64,000 bases of DNA, taken from Phymatolithon calcareum (lineage: Eukaryota > Rhodophyta > Florideophyceae > Hapalidiales). Shown piece by piece: positions 41,765 to 52,495 of the stretch. The first letter of the stretch is position 1; every line of letters starts with the position of its first letter. The translations under genes and the position numbers were made by a program. Under the pieces are notes generated by a model that was not told the DNA's origin, did not search any database, and saw only the letters and a list, made by a program, of their open reading frames with translations. The stretch is from the NCBI GenBank assembly GCA_977006965.1, contig OZ345358.1, positions 1,984,001 to 2,048,000 of the forward strand. Reading direction: 5' to 3'.

Positions 41765-42486
41765 ATGAATATCTCCAGGATGACCGCATTCATCTCCACG
41801 ATCGATGCCCGCGCATTTGCTCCCCGCAATCGTGCCATTTCTTCCTGCCGCTTACATCGCGCCCCTGTATTCGCCACAACCGCAATCCTTTTCGCTTCTA
41901 CATTCGTCTCTCGTGAGGGCGCCGCAGACATCGACACGCCAGCGGGCGCGAATACGTGCGCCGCGCCTACAATGGTCACTTCTCTACGAGACTTGAAAGG
42001 CCTCAAGGCGATCAATGGGAGCGTAATTCCGGATACGGCGTTCGAGGGGAAGGACGTGCTTGCAGTCAATGTTGCTTCAGCTTGTGGTATGTTACTAATC
42101 TGAATTGGGCTTCGGAATACGCGCATGCGCTCTGTTCTGACTTTCATTGCTTTTCGTTTTCGGTCTGACAGGCTATACAGCGTCTGGTTACGAGGTAGGT
42201 AGCTGAATGGATGGGACCGCAAAAAGCGAGTGGGTTCCTCTAATGCTGACGGTTTGCTTGGTGTGTGTGTGTACTTGGCGGCGACAGGTCATGAAGGAAA
42301 TCGCCTCTATCAAAAAGGATGTGGCGGTTGTAGCTATTCCGTGTAACTCGTTCGGCATGCAAGAAAACGGTACTCCGGATGAGATCGAGAACTTCGGTAC
42401 CGGGCGGATTGAAAAGATGGGCATGTCCAAGTTCGGGGATAAAATCGGATGGAATTTCGATGGTCCTTCTGTCGAAGGCATAGAAT
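41765..42486 (+). CDS. Glutathione peroxidase-like gene, truncated, three exons
   Basis: Exons are 41765-42086, 42172-42194 (only 23 nt) and 42288-42486, separated by GT-AG introns of 85 and 93 bp. Splicing joins LAVNVASACG to YTASGYE to VMKEIASI, which rebuilds the GPx block with the peroxidatic Cys (ASACGYT). The second block CNSFGMQENGTPDEIENF has the catalytic Gln. KFGDKIGWNFDGPSVEGIEY aligns with the 'F.KI.VNG....PIY.YL' block. The protein then runs into A+T-rich DNA. The C-terminal block with the catalytic Trp-Asn (WNF.KFL) is missing, so it is a truncated gene or continues through an exon I cannot see. The ATG at 41711 is an alternative start. The N-terminus is Arg/Ser/Ala-rich with a hydrophobic run (APVFATTAILFAST), which suggests plastid, perhaps lumenal, targeting. 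Confidence 0.7.
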
Positions 42487-43262
42487 ATATAATACATATT
42501 ATGACAACCCCTTTCCCTAGTTACGTTCCAAAAAATGATCGAATTTTGAAAAGAAAGATACGAAAGTTATCTTTTCTAGCCCTCTTTTCGCACGATCAGC
42601 CACCCGTCATAAACTCCTCCCGTGAAAAATACATTCACAATTTAACGAAAAATAAAGGGCCTAAGTTTTCCGGTTTGCAACCCACCTTTATATTTGGATA
42701 TTTTTACGCACTTTTTCTGCCGGGAAAGTCTGCAAATTTGCAGTTTTGCTGGTTTTCAACTATAACGTTTTCAGTTAGAGGGGTTTGATTGTACATCGAC
42801 TTTGTGAGCTTCGTGCTCGCGGGACTTGCGATCAGCCGCCCACCACCTGCGCGGTTAGTAAAAGGCTACTCTCAACGGCGTCGACCTCCGCGCCCGATCT
42901 CCGCGCACGGTTTGAACGCTGGTTGTCGCCGACATGGACGTATGAAGGTGGTCTTCTGCACCCATTTCCGGGTACTGTTCGAGCGCCGGCTCGCTCCAAC
43001 GTGGACTTGTGATTTCGGTAAGTGCCGAACTTGTTGACCCATTGCATCCTGCAAGATTTACGACTTATTTTTCCAATTGCCATTTCATCCCTGGGCAATC
43101 GCGAAACAACGACCTAAACGGCGACAACTGCCACAATTGGCAATACTGTATTGACACAAAATCTACTTTTCCCTTTCAGGCATATGATCAAGGTCGACCG
43201 CAGGACGTGTAGGTGCCGAATCCCGTGGTTCGCAGTTCGACAATTGTCTCCTTCGCCTTTTA
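42487..43262. other. A+T-rich segment and promoter region, no gene
   Basis: 42490-42790 is markedly A+T-rich and has probably displaced the end of the GPx-like gene. 42790-43262 shows no domain and includes the upstream region of the phosphotransferase gene. Confidence 0.45.
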
Positions 43263-44720
43263 ATGGCGCATACTCCCAAATCACAATGGTCATGGGAGTT
43301 TTCCGAAGAGAGGGGTAAAGGCGATATGCAGTTTCTTATCGTTGATTATAAGCGGCGCACAGCACTGTTGCGACGCGAAGAGGGCCATTGGGTTCTCCCT
43401 GGTGTGCTCACGCACTCTCTGCCCTCCCGTGTAATGGAATTTTTTGAAGTATTGCAAGAACATGTGCACGAGAGTGCATGTCTGTGGCCAGCCCATACTG
43501 TATGGATCACAAGAGAGAAGCGAATGGTGAAACGTCGCGCTGGCGGGAAGTTGAGAACGGCAGTGCTCGAAATTTCAAAATCTGTTCTCCTGGTGGAGTG
43601 CTGTGAAGAAGAACCTCCTGCGGTGGACGGTTACGACTGGGAATCGCTGGAGGACAAGCAAGTATACCATCTCTTCGAGAAAGCGGCAAGTTGCATCAAG
43701 GAAGAGGTTGAGAATGTATTGAACGGAGCGTACCCGGAGAAACGAATGCCTTGGGAACGTCCTGGATGGTTACAAGGAGCGATATCTCTGTTAGAAAACA
43801 AGGTGAACTCTAAGGTCATCATGCCCATATCCATTTTTCGCTCATCTATCCGGTCTGCTCTTTTCAAAGCGCGCACATCGAAAGGAAGCTTCTACTTTAA
43901 GACTTCACCTGCAGCAGCAAATGATGCTGCAATGAGCGAAGCGATGGCGAGAATCGTACCAGAGTATTGCGCGATGCCTGTTTTTGTGGATAAGGAAAAG
44001 CGGATAATGATCACACGAGAGTATGGCGAACCTGTGCGTGTTTATCGCGAAATCCTAACGGAAGGGTTGAACTCTGTGGCATGGGAAGATGTTAATAATG
44101 TTTTGGGGTTGGTTCAACGAGCGACAATTGGAAAGGCGGAAGATCTTATTGAGGCGGGATTTATTGATGGACGGGAGGAGTCATTGCTTGAGATTTTCGA
44201 CGAAGTCGTGAATCATCCAGAACTTCTGTGGCTCGAAACGATGTTCAAAGCTGACCCTGTGAAGCACAAGACTTTTATCAAACATTTGACGGTGTTGCGA
44301 AAAGAGACAGCAAAGATCAAGAAGGGTATGGAAATCGTGTTGGAAGAAGTTAAGAAGTTTGAAATTCCACACACTGTGATTCATAATGACATCATTACGA
44401 ATAATGTTATTCGTGACGCCGAGACGGGAAGTCTTAAGGTAATTGATTGGGAACGCGGATGCGTTGGTCACCCGTTCATGGATCAGTGCTTCAGCACTGA
44501 AAGTTCGTACTGGGACCTTTGGAAGGAGAATGTTACACAGGTTGAGATGGTGAAAATCAAAAAAATGCTTTCACCACACGGGCATTTATTACTATTGTTC
44601 AAGACGCTCAATACGATGGCTGAAGTTGAGGGGTATATCAAACATGAGCTTGCCGTTAGTGCGAGAATTGATATACACTTCGTAGTGTCTGCAGTGGAAT
44701 ACGTGGAATATGCGGACTGA
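43263..44720 (+). CDS. APH/kinase-fold phosphotransferase with Nudix-like N-terminus
   Basis: A 485-aa intronless product. The C-terminal half carries the phosphotransferase loop HTVIHNDIITNNVIRD with catalytic Asp376 (His374-Asn375-Asp376) and Asn380/381. The metal-binding segment LKVIDWERG follows (Asp395), the signature of the APH/choline kinase/HSK2 superfamily. FKARTSKGSFYFKTSP (about residues 200-216) is the expected ATP-binding beta-strand pair with Lys. The first 120 residues contain FLIVDYKRRTALLRREEGHWVLPGV. This resembles the first strands of a Nudix fold, but the GX5EX7REUXEEXGU box is absent. The likely role is phosphorylation of a small molecule in the cytosol; the substrate is not predictable. 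All kinase residues look intact. Confidence 0.8.
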   Translation: MAHTPKSQWSWEFSEERGKGDMQFLIVDYKRRTALLRREEGHWVLPGVLTHSLPSRVMEFFEVLQEHVHESACLWPAHTVWITREKRMVKRRAGGKLRTAVLEISKSVLLVECCEEEPPAVDGYDWESLEDKQVYHLFEKAASCIKEEVENVLNGAYPEKRMPWERPGWLQGAISLLENKVNSKVIMPISIFRSSIRSALFKARTSKGSFYFKTSPAAANDAAMSEAMARIVPEYCAMPVFVDKEKRIMITREYGEPVRVYREILTEGLNSVAWEDVNNVLGLVQRATIGKAEDLIEAGFIDGREESLLEIFDEVVNHPELLWLETMFKADPVKHKTFIKHLTVLRKETAKIKKGMEIVLEEVKKFEIPHTVIHNDIITNNVIRDAETGSLKVIDWERGCVGHPFMDQCFSTESSYWDLWKENVTQVEMVKIKKMLSPHGHLLLLFKTLNTMAEVEGYIKHELAVSARIDIHFVVSAVEYVEYAD

Positions 44721-44813
44721 CTGACTGAAGAGAGGGTGCAATGACAGTAAATGTGAAGCTTTTCCATAGAACTGCGACGTAGGTAGAGGCATCTGCTACA
44801 TGGATATCCCCGG

Positions 44814-46141
44814 TGCTTTTATTGTCAATAAAAGAAAATTGTAATCGCTCTAGCTCGAGATTCAGCGAACGGGGTCGCCCGTGCAGTTGCTAAGTTTCCA
44901 GAAAAGGCGATATTGGCGTTTGAATTCGCATCGCGAACAAATGAGGTGATGGTGCAATGGCTATCGTCTATAGCGTTGTTTTTTCCCTACCAGTGTGGCT
45001 TGTCTTGAGTAACCGCTTGCCTCAATTGAGGCAATTCGGTACAATAAACACTAGGCGTACAGTCGCGGGAAGAACAGCGATGTGATGAAATGTCTTAAAT
45101 TTTTTTTCTTTCTCTTTTGTTTTATGGATGGAACTATACAGTGCAGCTCTCCACTGCATTGATACAGTGGAGACCTGCGTGATATCAGGAACATGCGATG
45201 TCTCCTGAACCATTAAATGGTTGATCACCCCCACCTCAACAGTACATACTGTACTGGACAGTACACTGTCACCGAACGCGCGCTTTAATAATGCGTATTC
45301 CACGGTCGCATGCGGTAGACGATAATGGGCCCATGACTCAGTACTGTAGTCAAAAGGCACAGCCCCCGGGGCCACCTTCCTTTACTCTTATCTTATATAC
45401 TATTAGCGAAGCGAAAAAAAACAGAGCATAGATACGCGAGAGACACGATTCCCTTACGGCCCGGCAGATCACCTACCTATTATGGGTATCCTGAGTATCG
45501 CGATCCGAGCTGGGCAGCGTACAGACACGAGAGAAACCAAAATCAGAGCCCCTAGTGTCTAGTGTACCGGAGAAGCTGGCTTAAAGTATTTTGTGTTGGG
45601 AACATATTCTTCTGCTTTTTTACTTTTTGGATCCTATGTAACCGCTTGCCTCAATTGAGGCAATTCCTTACAATAGACACTAGACGTACAGTCGCGGGAA
45701 GAATTGCAAGAACAGCATTGACACAACCCCAAAACAAGAAATCATTCGTTGTTTTGACTTTCTATCGCAGAGCAAGAATAGAAGAGATCAGAATACTGAT
45801 GCCAAGTCACATATCTGACATTCCAGAAGAATCTCCCTAGCAGTAGCATTGTACCGCGATCTCTCCGCCTGAAGCTCAGGATCAACCATCAACGTTAATC
45901 CCATCGAAGATCCTATTCCCCCACTTCACAAGCGTCTCACAGAGTCGGTCTTTCTGCACTTCTCGTGCTCTTCATCATCATCAGGTCCTACACAACTGTC
46001 TCCGGCTAGTGTGTCCAATTGCACTGGCGCAATTTCCAGCGTTCGCCTGTCGCTTCAATACCCAACAGTGTTTCCATTTACGTCTTCATCGCGATTCCAA
46101 ATGTCTTTGCTATCACAGTAGACGAGGAATTCGCATCCCTG
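44814..46141. repeat. Family A repeat, copy 3 (1.33 kb, uninterrupted)
   Basis: It is closely similar to copy 1 except for the internal ~250 bp. It carries both conserved frames (minus 45022-45375 with VEYALLKRAFGDSVLSST; plus 45562-45840 with FFCFFTFWILCNRLPQL). It provides the empty-site sequence (CACAGCCCCCGGGGCC at 45359) for the hAT insertion in copy 2. Confidence 0.88.
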
Positions 46142-46440
46142 CGTCTCGTAAGATTCGTACTTCGCAGTCAGACATACATAGTTCTCCCTCACGTAGCCAC
46201 TGTCCTGTAAAGTTTCGAAAATGTCGCCATTCTTTCGTGATTGGTGAGACTTGATGGGTATTACGATACCTTCCGCGTAAATCACCACAGCTGTGATTTA
46301 TCATCGCACCTCCTCGCCTCAACCACCCGCCCTGAATCGCCGAAAAGCGGCTACACACTCAATTATGTTTTCTTTACAGATGCGGCTCCCAATGCATATC
46401 TCGCTATACTCAGCGGAAAAAGTACAATGAAAAGGGTCAT
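46142..46440. other. Region between family A copy and LINE remnant
   Basis: No gene recognised. It may include the 5' part of the LINE. Confidence 0.3.
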
Positions 46441-47870
46441 CCGTTCATGGCAGTTCTTGACCTGTCCGCGGCATACGATAGTGTGCCAAGGGATATCCTC
46501 ATGAAGAGGCTGACGGAGAAACTTCCTGAACAGATAACAAGGATGGTTGCGTACCTGCTAAAATCCTCATGGGTCACATCAGCTGGAGACGAGACAGAAA
46601 CGTGGTGTATCATCGACCGAGGAGTGCCTCAAGGTTCCCCGCTTATTGCACGCCTATAAAATATATTCATGGACACATTCGCAGAAGCCGTCTCCAATAC
46701 AGACGGAAACGTCTCAGACAGCCCAGTGCAATTCTTCGCAGATGCTGTTCAGCTTCAAGCGAAGACAGGACGAGGAATGCAGAAACTTCTTGATATAGCG
46801 ACCATTTGGGCAAGCGAAAGCAGTATGAAATAGAACACAAAACCAGGAAAAAGCGAAGGTCGTAAGTACAAAGGGCTTCAGAAGCACATTTTTTACTTGA
46901 CGGGACGAGAACTGCATCAAGCCTGGAGGCTCTCGTATCTTGGGGTAAGCATGAATAACAAGGGTGTTACGGATGACACGGCCATAGCAAGAGTTCGAAA
47001 TGCTGCAGAATGTATACATAAGCTTCGGGAGCTTGGAGTGAATGTTCGAGGATTCAAACCAGAGACATGCATCAGGATCTTTAAGTCGCTAATTATCCCG
47101 AAATTGGAGAATGCGCTACAAGTGACTCCAATGACAAATCGATTGCTCTCGGCAATCGAGTCGGCAGAGGGCTTGTTCTACAAGAATGTTTTCGGAAAAT
47201 ATTCCGAACACCGCCTGGACCGAATGCAAGTTCTGTGCCGACTGGGACCACCAAAGATGAGGAGACGTCATCAAGCAGAAAGGTTTGCATTAAGCCTGGT
47301 AAGACACAAAAAGCGCCTTGAAGAAACAGAAGAGTACTTTGGAAGAGACGAAGACATAAAGGAAGCAACGAAGGATATTGAATATCTCAAGATTTATGAA
47401 GACTTGCGACAAGCCCTTCAGAAAGCCGAGGAGGGATCTGTCACGAAGAAGAGGAGTAGAGAAGAAACAATTGAGGTATGGGAAAAGGAAGAAGAAGGCA
47501 GATCAATGAAGATTCCTACTGAAGGCAAGCTACCAGGGATCCTTTACATAGGAGAAAGAACAACGCGTTTAAGGTGCCTAAGGTTGACATTCAACCGAGC
47601 ACCCCTTTGGACAAAATCAGTAGTGTGTGCTACTGCGGGATTACCGCGGTGATCGAACCAGTCGCCTTACAACGTACTCTAGCGTCGTCGAAGATGAGTA
47701 CAGAAATTGAGTTTGAGCGCAAGAGACTCACAGGAGCTCTTGTTGGGAGAGAATTACGAATCAAGAACGTTTTGAGTAGCCAGAGGACTTTAGCTTAGAG
47801 AATATCGCAAGAGCTGCCCCGTTACTCCAAGGTCAGGCTTTCGGAGCTCTCAAAATAAACCCCAAGCAGA
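46441..47870 (+). pseudogene. Non-LTR (LINE) reverse transcriptase, degenerate
   Basis: The reverse-transcriptase block A reads LDLSAAYDSVPRDILMKRL. Block B reads RGVPQGSPL and then shifts frame into NIFMDTF. The catalytic FADD box reads FADAVQL, so one essential Asp is lost. A long open tail follows (46897-47652) with LSYLGVSMNNKGV and RNAAECIHKLRELGV. The family-specific C-terminus has RCLRLTFNRAPLWTKS and LTGALVGRELRIKNVL. At least two shifts and one stop (TAG at 46831) break it. It lacks any visible endonuclease domain, as expected for 5' truncation. Confidence 0.85.
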
Positions 47871-48430
47871 AAGGTTTTCTGCGAATCTAGTGAGACAAAA
47901 GAAGCGCCTTGATGAGGCAGATTAGTATTCTGGGAGAGATGAAGACATTAAGGAGGCAGCGAGGGACAGAGAGTGCCTCAAGAAATATGAAGATCTGCAG
48001 CAAGCTCTCGATAAAGCGGAGGAGGGCTCAGTCTCAAAGAAAGGGCGACGAAAAGAAATAATTGATTTATGGGCAACGGAAGAAGAGGGAAGATCGCTCG
48101 AGATACCAACTGATTCGAACAATCTACCGGTGGTTGCGATGCCTACGGCTGATATTCAACAGAGCACCTCTTTGGAGAAAATCAGTACTAGGTGCATACT
48201 TTGGTGTCACGGACGTGATTGAGCTGGTCGCGCTCCAACGCATTCTATCTTCACCCAAGATTAGTCCAGAAATTGAATATGAATGTAAGCGACTCACTAG
48301 AGCACTTGTTGGGAGAGAAATACGAATCAAGGATATACTGAATAGTCAAACTACCTTAGCTTAGAAAATCGTGCGAAAGCGGCCCTGTTACTCTTGAAGA
48401 GAGGCCTTGGGAGCTTTTAAAATATATCAA
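47871..48430 (+). pseudogene. Second LINE C-terminal fragment, in tandem
   Basis: This repeats the last ~170 codons of the preceding element with divergence: RQKKRLDEAD, GRDEDIKEAARDRE, YEDLQQALDKAEEGS, then RCLRLIFNRAPLWRKSVLGA and LTRALVGREIRIKDIL, and the same 3' tail GGCCCTGTTACTC. There are one in-frame stop and one frameshift. Confidence 0.75.
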
Positions 48431-48544
48431 AACATATCCCCTCTCAAAATAAAATCATCAAATATCCCTCAAGGCTCTTGTCAGCTACCTCACCGAAGTG
48501 TTCCGCTTAGAAAGAGGTGCTCCGCGAGAGGAAGAGTCCGACAT

Positions 48545-48568
48545 ATTGAAATGGTATACCATTTCAAT
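48545..48568. repeat. Perfect 24-bp palindrome
   Basis: ATTGAAATGGTA joined directly to its complement; no spacer. Confidence 0.88.
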
Positions 48569-48622
48569 GGCGGCATTCCGGGGTTTTGCGATTTGAGTCG
48601 CACAGTCGAGATGACGCCGCGT

Positions 48623-48657
48623 CGAGAGAGAGCGCGTCATTGACGCGCTCTCTCTCG
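48623..48657. repeat. Perfect hairpin, 17-bp arms
   Basis: CGAGAGAGAGCGCGTCA, a single T, then the exact complement. Confidence 0.9.
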
Positions 48658-48690
48658 TCCACTGAGATTTTTCGCTTCAATACTTCCTTC

Positions 48691-48870
48691 GCTTGGCTCC
48701 AGCCTTTGGGGGTATGTGGCATCTTATTATAAAGGGCCCCAAAACCTCAATTTGAGTAACAGGGCCGCTTCTCGATCTTCCACATTCTATAGAATATATT
48801 CTCCTAAAATCACCTTAATTCAAATTTCTCTTCTCGCCAGGGCCCGAGTGAGTCTTTTGAATTGCTTTCT
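48691..48870 (-). pseudogene. LINE tail in inverted orientation
   Basis: The minus strand shows the end of the same LINE family: the codons for ALARREI and the 3' tail with GAGTAACAGGGCCGC on the plus strand. It faces the forward copies, so this locus has three tails, the last one inverted. Confidence 0.6.
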
Positions 48871-50247
48871 GTACAATATGTATTTTTACAATATTCTCGC
48901 AAATTGAATAGGTTGCTTTTCTGCTCCATTTCTTCATGATTTACTGGTCGACGCATAAAGTCAGTCAGACACCATACTGTCTCAGCCATCAGCTTAAATT
49001 AGTATTCAGCTTAAGATCAGTGGGTAACCCTACAAGTGAAGCGAGCATCCCAGATTTATATAACGTTCCTTCTCAAACGAGAATTTAAGCTTTCCTCGAT
49101 GGTGACAGTGTACAGGTCTACGGCGCAAAGTGAGTCATTTGGTAAGCCATATCTGCCGTCTTGAAGGGAAAGTCCCAAATTGTCCATTAATTCTGCAGCA
49201 GTCCGACGTTGCGCTTCAATTCCGTACCGGGCGGCTGGACTGGCAGATCAACAGGACAACTTCGGCGAAGGTGTGGCGCAATGGCTGGCGATTAATTGGC
49301 GCCAAAATGATTGTGTCGAAAAACGACCTCAATGCTGCAATCATGTGAAATTCAACAATTCCGTCGAAGCAAAATTGCAGCGCACAGATATCAAAGACGT
49401 CAGTCGCAATCCAATCTTGATTATAGCAGCAGTCTGCGGGCTTCAAGAAAGGACGGGGATCTGCACTCCAATACGGCTGTGACTGTTCTACGGCCAGTTT
49501 GGCGCTCTTACCTCAAGACGGATGATGCGGCGTGACAACTGACGCAAACTGCGCTGTAGAGCTGTACAACGGCGTCATCGGGGGGCGGCAATTCATTAGA
49601 TGTACGTGATACGACATGGTCAGCAGGGCAAATAAAGAGACAACTCGTCCAACAGCCAGACATATGGAATCGAGGACGGCGGCACTGTGAAACCTTCAAA
49701 TAGTTTCGCGCACTTGTTGCACGACGGCTCTGTGGTGCACTTGCATTGAAAGATCCGCCATTGACAGTAACTTCGCGAAGAGAAGCAGAACTTCACTGAA
49801 TTGGCGCACCAAATTTGTTCCACGAAACAGGAATGAAGTTATCTGCGCACTCATTCTCCACGCGGCGATTGACGACAAACACGAAAACAACAGTCCATCA
49901 AATATTTGTCGAAGCTTCGTGGCCATCCAAAACCTTTTTCCACCGTATACTTGACCAGATTCTTTCTTCGCAGGGTGTATTCTCGGGGTAACTCGATTCG
50001 TCCCTTTCGCGGTAGGGTCGTCTGGTGCGCGGTAAAGCGAGCCAAGACTCGCCGACCATGTCAACACAAATCCCACGTTCGGCATGCCGGGGCTTGTGGA
50101 GATCGGAACGCGTCGTGCCACGCGCATCTTCGAGCGCTCGCGCTCATGCGAAGGCCGCAGCTCCGGCCAGTTCATCCAATCATGATGGCCAGTCACAATT
50201 GCAGAAACTAGAAAACTTTTCTATGTCATACTGTATTTTTTAAAATA
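48871..50247. other. Gene-free region of 1.4 kb
   Basis: Several overlapping short frames on both strands (49130-50240) show no domain. I see no RNA gene. Confidence 0.35.
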
Positions 50248-51256
50248 GAGGAAATTCACTATATGGCCACCAAAAGTGGAAAAAATTCACTACATGGCCA
50301 TCCCTAGCCAAACCTACTACTCATCCGTTACGAATGCGACGGCGCACTGTAAGCATGTCTTCGTCTGCTAGCTCAACTCACAACGCTCCCGCACTACGCG
50401 CTCTAAAATCATGGAAAAGGAGCTCGTGCTACCGGTGGGCGACTACGCTGGATCAAGCTTTGACTATGTTATCAACGTCGTGATCTCCCACAACACGAGA
50501 AGAACCAGGAAAAAGTCATCCGAGCGGAGAAGCTCCTTGTGGAGCCCGAGATCATCGAAAGTGGCGCGTTCAGCTGTGTTGTTTGCAGCGAAGAGACGCC
50601 ACTTAATGTGGCAGTTAGCAACGACTACCGTGCTACATGCTCTTGCCGTCACATTGAAGAGCACCTGAGGCCATATAGCCCCGTCGTCGCTGCACTTTTG
50701 TACGCTTCTAGGCGCTTGGTGCAGCATCGGATGTCGTTCGAACCGTGTAACAAGCACTGGTTCGGGGACGTATGGATATTGAGAACGCGGGACAAGCAGT
50801 ATGAGGGCAGCATCACCCGTGTTGCATTCACTGGAGACCAGCTAGTACAGCTTGGTACCGTTTGATCTTGTGGCTAAGTCGGGCCGCAAGCGCAAGAAGC
50901 CCTGTTTTCCGTTCTAAATGAGGGCCCGTCACTGCTCCTCGTGCGGAAACACTGGTCACTTTTCGCATACATGTGAGAGGCCCAACATCCACAACTTTGT
51001 CGAGGAGAAACGAAAACACATCGACAATACAGCTCAGTCCATGATCATCGACCTTACTGCCTGCGATGACGGAGATTCTACTTGAGAAGAGGATCTAAAG
51101 GATAGAGAGTAGCGCGCGCAATAAAATTTACTGTCGCATAGATTGCTTTAACAAACGGATGAGTAGCAGTTTTGGCTAGGGTGAGAGTATGATAGTACGC
51201 TTGGCTAAGGCTGAGTAGTAGTTTTGGTTACGGATGGCCATGTAGTGAATTTCCTC
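50248..51256 (+). mobile_element. MULE-like element, 1.0 kb, with terminal inverted repeats
   Basis: The ends are GAGGAAATTCACTATATGGC and (complement) GAGGAAATTCACTACATGGC. The left end carries a second direct copy of AATTCACTACATGGCCA 30 bp inside. The flanks are A+T-rich (TTTTTTAAAATA and ATTTTAAAAAATA), so the duplication is ambiguous. The interior encodes the end of a transposase-like protein. Confidence 0.75.
50411..51085 (+). pseudogene. MULE-type transposase C-terminus with decayed SWIM finger and CCHC knuckle
   Basis: It begins MEKELVLPVGDYAGSSFDYV and then shifts frame near 50500 into EKVIRAEKLLVEPEIIESGA. The SWIM region reads CSCRHIEEHLRPYSPVVAAL: the first two Cys are kept, but the second Cys-His pair of the finger has become Tyr and Pro. 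After a stop at 50864 and another near 50917 comes a zinc knuckle CSSCGNTGHFSHTC (C-X2-C-X4-H-X4-C), and the frame ends after DLTACDDGDST. The order SWIM then CCHC is that of Mutator-like transposases. The catalytic domain is absent. Confidence 0.6.
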
Positions 51257-52141
51257 ATTTTAAAAAATACTACTTGACATCGATTTTTTAAGAAAAATGC
51301 ACTGACGCGTCTGTGGCGGTTGGGGGGGGGGGGGGGGGTCTTAGAAAAGTGCTCTCTGAAGGAGCTCTTTCATAGCCACGGCATAAAAGTAGTCCGAAAG
51401 ATTGCAGGAGGGGGTCGTAGAGTATTCTGCCTACACAATTTCTTTCTTTCTTTACTGCAAAAGAAGTTAACTAAAGTTAACATCTGGGGTTGTCAAGCAA
51501 CCCCTCATTGTTCACGAATTTGAGTACTTCAAGCGGTTTCTCCCTACATAATTCCTCTGCCGTTTTAGGGCCTACTCTACCAATAGTCTGCCGTCTTGAG
51601 CCTACACAATTGCTATAAACTGCTGCTTTAAGACCAGGGATGTGTTGCACAGGCATTTTTTGACAAATCCGCTCCTCTGCGAATGACACATTTGTCCTGA
51701 GCTGTGAAAATAATATTTCCGCACTTCTGTGGAGCTACGACTGCATCCCGTGCGCGCTCTTCGACTTGAGCTACAAGTCCCGGACACCGCATTACAAATT
51801 TTGTTCTGGACATTCCGCTCCCCAATCCTGACCCGCATATGAGCAGGGATCGGAACAATGCCATTGCAAGCGATTGGAGAAAAAGATGCAATACCCAATG
51901 CGGAGGGCATCTCACACGGCGATGCAAAGCGAATTGCAAAACTGGTAGTCGTAGAAATCCTAATTGCGATGATCTCGGGCGATGAATATCGTTTAATGGT
52001 CATGTAAAGCACTACAACAGAAACAGCCACACATTCACGGCACTACAAAGCCCAACTACAAGAAACAAAGCACTCTCATTAGACACCATACGACATTTCT
52101 ACGTTAATATCATGGTCTCTCATGCGCGCTTTCGCATTTTC
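51257..52141. other. Spacer with a 17-G run
   Basis: No convincing gene. Minus-strand frames at 51602-52030 have unusual composition and no domain. Confidence 0.35.
51322..51338 (+). repeat. G17 homopolymer
   Basis: An uninterrupted run of 17 G preceded by GGCGGTT. It can form a G-quadruplex, and its length may be a sequencing or assembly estimate. Confidence 0.75.
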
Positions 52142-52495
52142 CTAACGATTGCGCTTGTTAACTTTCAAGAATACTAGCGCTTCGAACAGTTGAGGAGTCA
52201 CCCTCCGTCTGTTCTCGGTTAGAACGTATTTCGCAATACTCCAGAGGCGCTCTACCTCTGCAACAGAACCCATGACAAAATCACAGTTGACATAGTCTTC
52301 CTCCCGTCCTCCCGTTTTACGGCGCTTAGCAAGACGCTGTACCATGGACGGGGTCTCCGTCGACATGTCTTCTTCCACACGAGTAACAATTTCGTTAATT
52401 GACTTAGCTTTCAGGGTTGACACTGCGTCCCTTTCTTCTTCGGAAAGATCATTGGAGCGACCTCGTTGAATCTTCAACACGCCAGACTCGAACAT
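52142..52495 (-). pseudogene. hAT transposase dimerisation domain fragment
   Basis: The minus strand reads VMGSVAEVERLWSIAKYVL and then ENRRRVTPQLFEALVFLKVN, the C-terminal hAT dimerisation domain. No upstream catalytic region is visible within 500 bp. It is of a different type from the transposase at 31-34.8 kb. It could supply the part that is missing from the deleted family at 36 kb. Confidence 0.7.

Larger units (their letters stand above)
48431..48690. other. Spacer with two palindromes
   Basis: Non-coding; it holds the hairpins at 48545 and 48623. Confidence 0.5.

Noticed and set aside
42440-42470. GWNFDGP in the truncated GPx read as the catalytic Trp-Asn block
   Set aside because: The surrounding residues (KFGDKI...DGPSVEGIEY) align better with the earlier 'F.KI.VNG....PIY.YL' block, so the WNF here is probably fortuitous.
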